A stretch of 64,000 nt of DNA from contig MEHQ01003153.1 in the NCBI GenBank assembly GCA_008828725.1, positions 478,761-542,760 of the forward strand. Direction: 5' to 3'. This DNA comes from Saccharina japonica. Its lineage: Eukaryota > Sar > Phaeophyceae > Laminariales > Laminariaceae. Of this stretch, positions 60,789-64,000 are shown one piece after another (positions within the stretch are counted from its first letter, which is position 1; each line of letters opens with the position of its first letter). Below the pieces are notes generated by a model, which was not told the origin of the DNA, ran no database searches, and saw only the letters and a list, made by a program, of their open reading frames with translations. A program made the translations under genes and the position numbers.

Positions 60789-63745
60789 AATGTGTAACTC
60801 TTTTATTCCATTATTTGTACCCAACTATTAATACGTCAGTACACCAAGTGTCCGCCGTCTCGATTCCTTACCCTATTAATAGAGAGTAGAGAGGGATACT
60901 ACTTATTTATGTTACCGTGATCGCTTTTGCCTTTGTTTCTCCGCCTTCCGTATTTTTCCTAGGACTTTATTTGGTGGCTTAGCTACGTACGTATTCATTT
61001 TGTTTTTGTCATTCCCCGTTCTCTTTCCGGGACTCTCGTGTGTTACACGAGAACGAAACGGAATTGAGTTGGAAGTGCCACGTACCCGTTGTATGGGTGG
61101 CGCCCAAGGGAAGGGAGACGGAGGGTGGGGGGGGTCATAGGGAAACCAGGACGGACGAAAGCAGGAAAGAGACGGCAAACAGAGTAGGTGCCAGACCGAC
61201 TGTGCTCCGGCTGGCTGTCCTTTCCTGTCGTTCTCAGTCTTTTGCTCTGTTGGCGCTGTTTCGGTCCATTTCATTTTCTTTCATTTCATTTGGGTCTTAT
61301 TGGAGGTCGCATCTCCTCTGGGAGAAGCACGACACTTTCTTTCTTTTTTTGTCATGCTTTTTATTTGGTTGCTTGATTGTTGATTTGCTTCAGTATATTT
61401 ACTTTTTCTTTTTTTGTTTATTTTCGCTTTTTTCTTTTTTCTCTTTTTTTCTCTTGCATGCACCTGGATTGCTAGCAGGGTAGGTCTTGCCTGTCGTATA
61501 TGGCGTTGCATTGTCTGCTCTGCTTACTGCACTGAGTGTAGTATCTCTGTGTCGTAGTTTTGTGACCACAGAACTGGTACCTTTTTAGGATGAAGAATCG
61601 GCACGGACACTGGGTGTGCTGGATGTCGACGGGTAGAAAGGAAGGTTTAATGTGAAGAACACACACACTAATATCAATACTGCTGGTGGTGTGGTTCTGT
61701 GATCACGTGATCACAGGGTGTGAGACACAGAATTCTAATAATATATAAAATAAAAATAATCACAGATGAAGGTTATGAAAAGCATGCGAAATGCCAATGG
61801 TCAGGGAACGAGAACTCAACAAAAGCCAGACCAGAGAAAATATATGCTAAAAGACAATACAAAACGAATACGAAATATAACGGAATACAAATGACGCAAG
61901 GAAACCGGAAAGTCTGTTATTTTTATTTTATCAGAAGAAATCATACATACGGGCTCAAGAGGAACAGGTACTAACTGCTGGATGGGCGAAGCAAGACGCA
62001 GGACACGAGATACGTGGCTCGATCAAAGGAAAAAAGAAATAAAGAGAGAAACAAGGCCTGAAAGCAAGAACGAAGAGAGAAAAGAGAAGCAGATAATCGT
62101 TTTCAGGGCGATCGTAGAGCACTACTCCTGTGGTAACATGATCATGTATTCATCGGATACAATGTGTGCCAGATATGTCGCAGTGCTCAGTCAAATCCCG
62201 CAACGTAGAAGACCACTACAGTTCAGTATTTAGAAAACCCGAATCCGTCTTTTTTCGATACTATTTCTGGTCTAATTTCGACCTTTCATGACCTCCCGCC
62301 GAAAACGATTTTTCTCCAGACCTGCTCCATGAAGGCAGCAAGAAAGACGAGAGAAGAGAGACAAGACATAATCAATCGAGCTCTCGGCGATGGTACAGCA
62401 CTGCTATTCTTAACACGGTTGGTTATATTGGAAGATAACGCAGTACCAATACCTAAAATAAATGTACCAGTTATACGTCTCAGTGCTCGGCCAAAGTGAT
62501 TTTAGCCGTGCATAGCACCCTACGTGTGTCTCGAATTGTCACAACATGTAAATTGTCCCCGCACCGGGAGTACAGCAGTGGTGGCTTAAGGGATTAAATT
62601 GCTCTAATTCGATGAAAGTCCACGTGGGGGAGAACAGGCAGAATCTCTCTCGCGATGAGCAATGCAAGGTACATCTCGCATTGTGGAGGCGGGAGAAGAG
62701 CCTGCTCTAATGTATAATATGTGTATGTATATGTATCATGTGTGACCCTGGATCGGAGTAATGACAGCGTACGTATCATATTATACGTACGTACATAGCA
62801 GAGAGCAGAAGCAAAAAAAACGAGGAGAAAAAAAACAGATGGGTGCGCTCTGGCAGCAAAACAAAGGAAAAACTACTCTGACCTTGTCTGACCCGGTGTT
62901 GGCAACCAGATAGGCACTTCGGCACAAGCACCCCTACTGTAAAAATACACACATCCCGCGCGCGACAAAACACAACAAATAAGTCATGCCGCAAAAATGC
63001 ACCGGCGGGTTTGAGAGGGTAGAATATCCATCGCTGTCGCGAAGCGGAGGCATCGCCCACTACAGACTAAACTGATGATGCAGCTGCTGCTATATAGATC
63101 GAAGTGTTGTACTACTATCGTACCGACTTCACAGCTACTACTACTACTGGTAGCAGGTGCGTAGTTACAGTTTAAGCATCGCAGTAGTACTCGTACGATA
63201 CCTGGAATTCCCAGACTTCCTTCACCATCCCGCTTGATCGCTTATTGGCATTTGGTCGAGGTGCAAAGGAGTAGGAGCAGGCACAAGTACCGACAGTACG
63301 TGCGTACTTGCCTCTTCTCTCCGAGGTCACAGGGAATCAGTGTTGGTCCTGGAGTCCACTCATAATCCCTGGTGTTGCCATTTCGCCGAGAACAAGGGTG
63401 TTTTTTATTTTTCCCGATTCTCAACTTGTATATACCTGGTACGACGTAGAATATTTAGGGAGATCGAAGTTCGAGGATCAAGATTGCCGTTCGTTGGTGT
63501 GGTCGGTTTTTCGTTGTTGCACACCCATTATCCGTCCTGGATATGTTTCTCAGGGAGAGACAGACCAGATAACAATAATAATTTTATGAGTGATCAACGC
63601 TGAAGATCATGCTGCACATTGTCAGATGGCAAAGATAATAATAATAATATTTACATTTGGTCGCACAGAAAAAAATAAATATATATATATATATATATCG
63701 TTACACTCGCGAACAAAACGAGGTAAATCAAGTGAAATGCCAACG
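60789..63745. other. Presumed upstream intron or 5' flank of the receptor gene
   Basis: Lies 5' of the most upstream exon. No propeller repeat, signal peptide or start exon could be found. A minus-strand stretch ending EVWEFQ|GTATCG at about 63199-63212 superficially looks like a blade end, but the residues before it lack the blade pattern. Contains the inverted-repeat left arm and a worn family F copy. Confidence 0.45.
61444..61668 (+). repeat. Near-perfect inverted repeat, left arm
   Basis: It matches 63746-64000 on the opposite strand almost base for base over about 190 bp (from CTCTTGCATGCACCTGGATT to CGACGGGTAGAAAG). After a gap of unequal length, AATGTGAAGAACACACACAC also matches. The right arm reaches the window edge, so the repeat may be longer. 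Confidence 0.9.
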
Positions 63746-64000
63746 TGTGTGTGTTCTTCACATTTATTAAAAGCGTTACAGCAGTAGTGTGTGCGTGTTC
63801 TTTCTTTCTACCCGTCGACATCCAGCACACCCAGTGTCCGTGCCGATTCTTCATCCTAAAAAGGTACCAGTTCTGTGGTCACAAAACTACGACACAGAGA
63901 TACTACACTCAGTGCAGTAAGCAGAGCAGACAATGCAACGCCATATACGACAGGCAAGACCTACCCTGCTAGCAATCCAGGTGCATGCAAGAGAAAAAAA
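63746..64000 (-). repeat. Near-perfect inverted repeat, right arm (cut by window edge)
   Basis: The reverse complement of 61444-61668, with about 40 extra bases between GGGTAGAAAG and the AATGTGAAGAACACAC tail. The 2.1 kb between the arms shows no gene. Terminal repeats of a transposon or an assembly foldback are both possible. Confidence 0.88.

Noticed and set aside
63199-63290. Possible N-terminal blade exon ending EVWEFQ with donor-like GTATCG
   Set aside because: The preceding residues lack the A-G-x-T and DF-x-A-x-K-L-D pattern found in all accepted blades.
61472-63972. The same ~57-residue peptide encoded near both ends of this stretch
   Set aside because: It is simply the inverted repeat read on each strand; no sign of selection on the frame.

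Overview
The window looks like nuclear DNA of a stramenopile, most probably a brown alga. This is an inference from four things seen here: TTAGGG-type telomeric repeats at 10116-10144, very long introns full of small transposons, GT-AG introns in one large gene, and the make-up of that gene. No prokaryotic operon, rRNA or CRISPR array is visible.

The main content is one large gene on the minus strand, transcribed from the right (at least 55165) to 22636. I rebuilt 15 exons by hand from reading frame, GT/AG borders and protein pattern. Every exon is a whole number of codons and every internal border is phase 0. In transcript order they encode SBBP-type beta-propeller repeats, one blade per exon (usually 56 codons). 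Next comes an 828-bp exon holding the last blade, a transmembrane helix, a basic stop-transfer stretch and a low-complexity linker, and then the start of a helical domain. That domain resembles the MLKL N-terminal/HeLo four-helix bundle and continues over two further exons. The last four exons encode a complete protein kinase domain of the tyrosine-kinase-like (TKL) type, with HGD in place of HRD. The product would be a single-pass beta-propeller receptor-like kinase with an MLKL-like helical module between membrane and kinase. The 5' end (signal peptide, first exon) is not found and probably lies outside the window.

An 8.6-kb block (43423-52028) carrying the first two visible blade exons occurs again at 52190-60788. 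A single N (52189) and a tRNA-like sequence lie between the copies. The copies are nearly identical except inside one repeat-filled transposon. This is either a recent in-frame tandem duplication adding two blades or two alleles placed side by side by the assembler.

The region 1-22635 contains no gene I can support. It is a repeat graveyard: about 15 full or partial copies of a ~260-bp element with GCTACG-type inverted ends (family C), a 450-bp element with 54-bp inverted ends and 4-bp target duplications (family D), inverted dispersed repeats (families E and G), minisatellites and an interstitial telomere tract. The introns hold more of these, plus a decayed Gag-bearing LTR retroelement (about 26.35-30.49 kb), foldback MITEs, and 1.5-2.3 kb elements with TCACACCC ends filled with AATTG-rich or CAATAGAC-rich repeats (families A and B). 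The last 3.2 kb holds a near-perfect inverted repeat whose right arm runs to the window edge.
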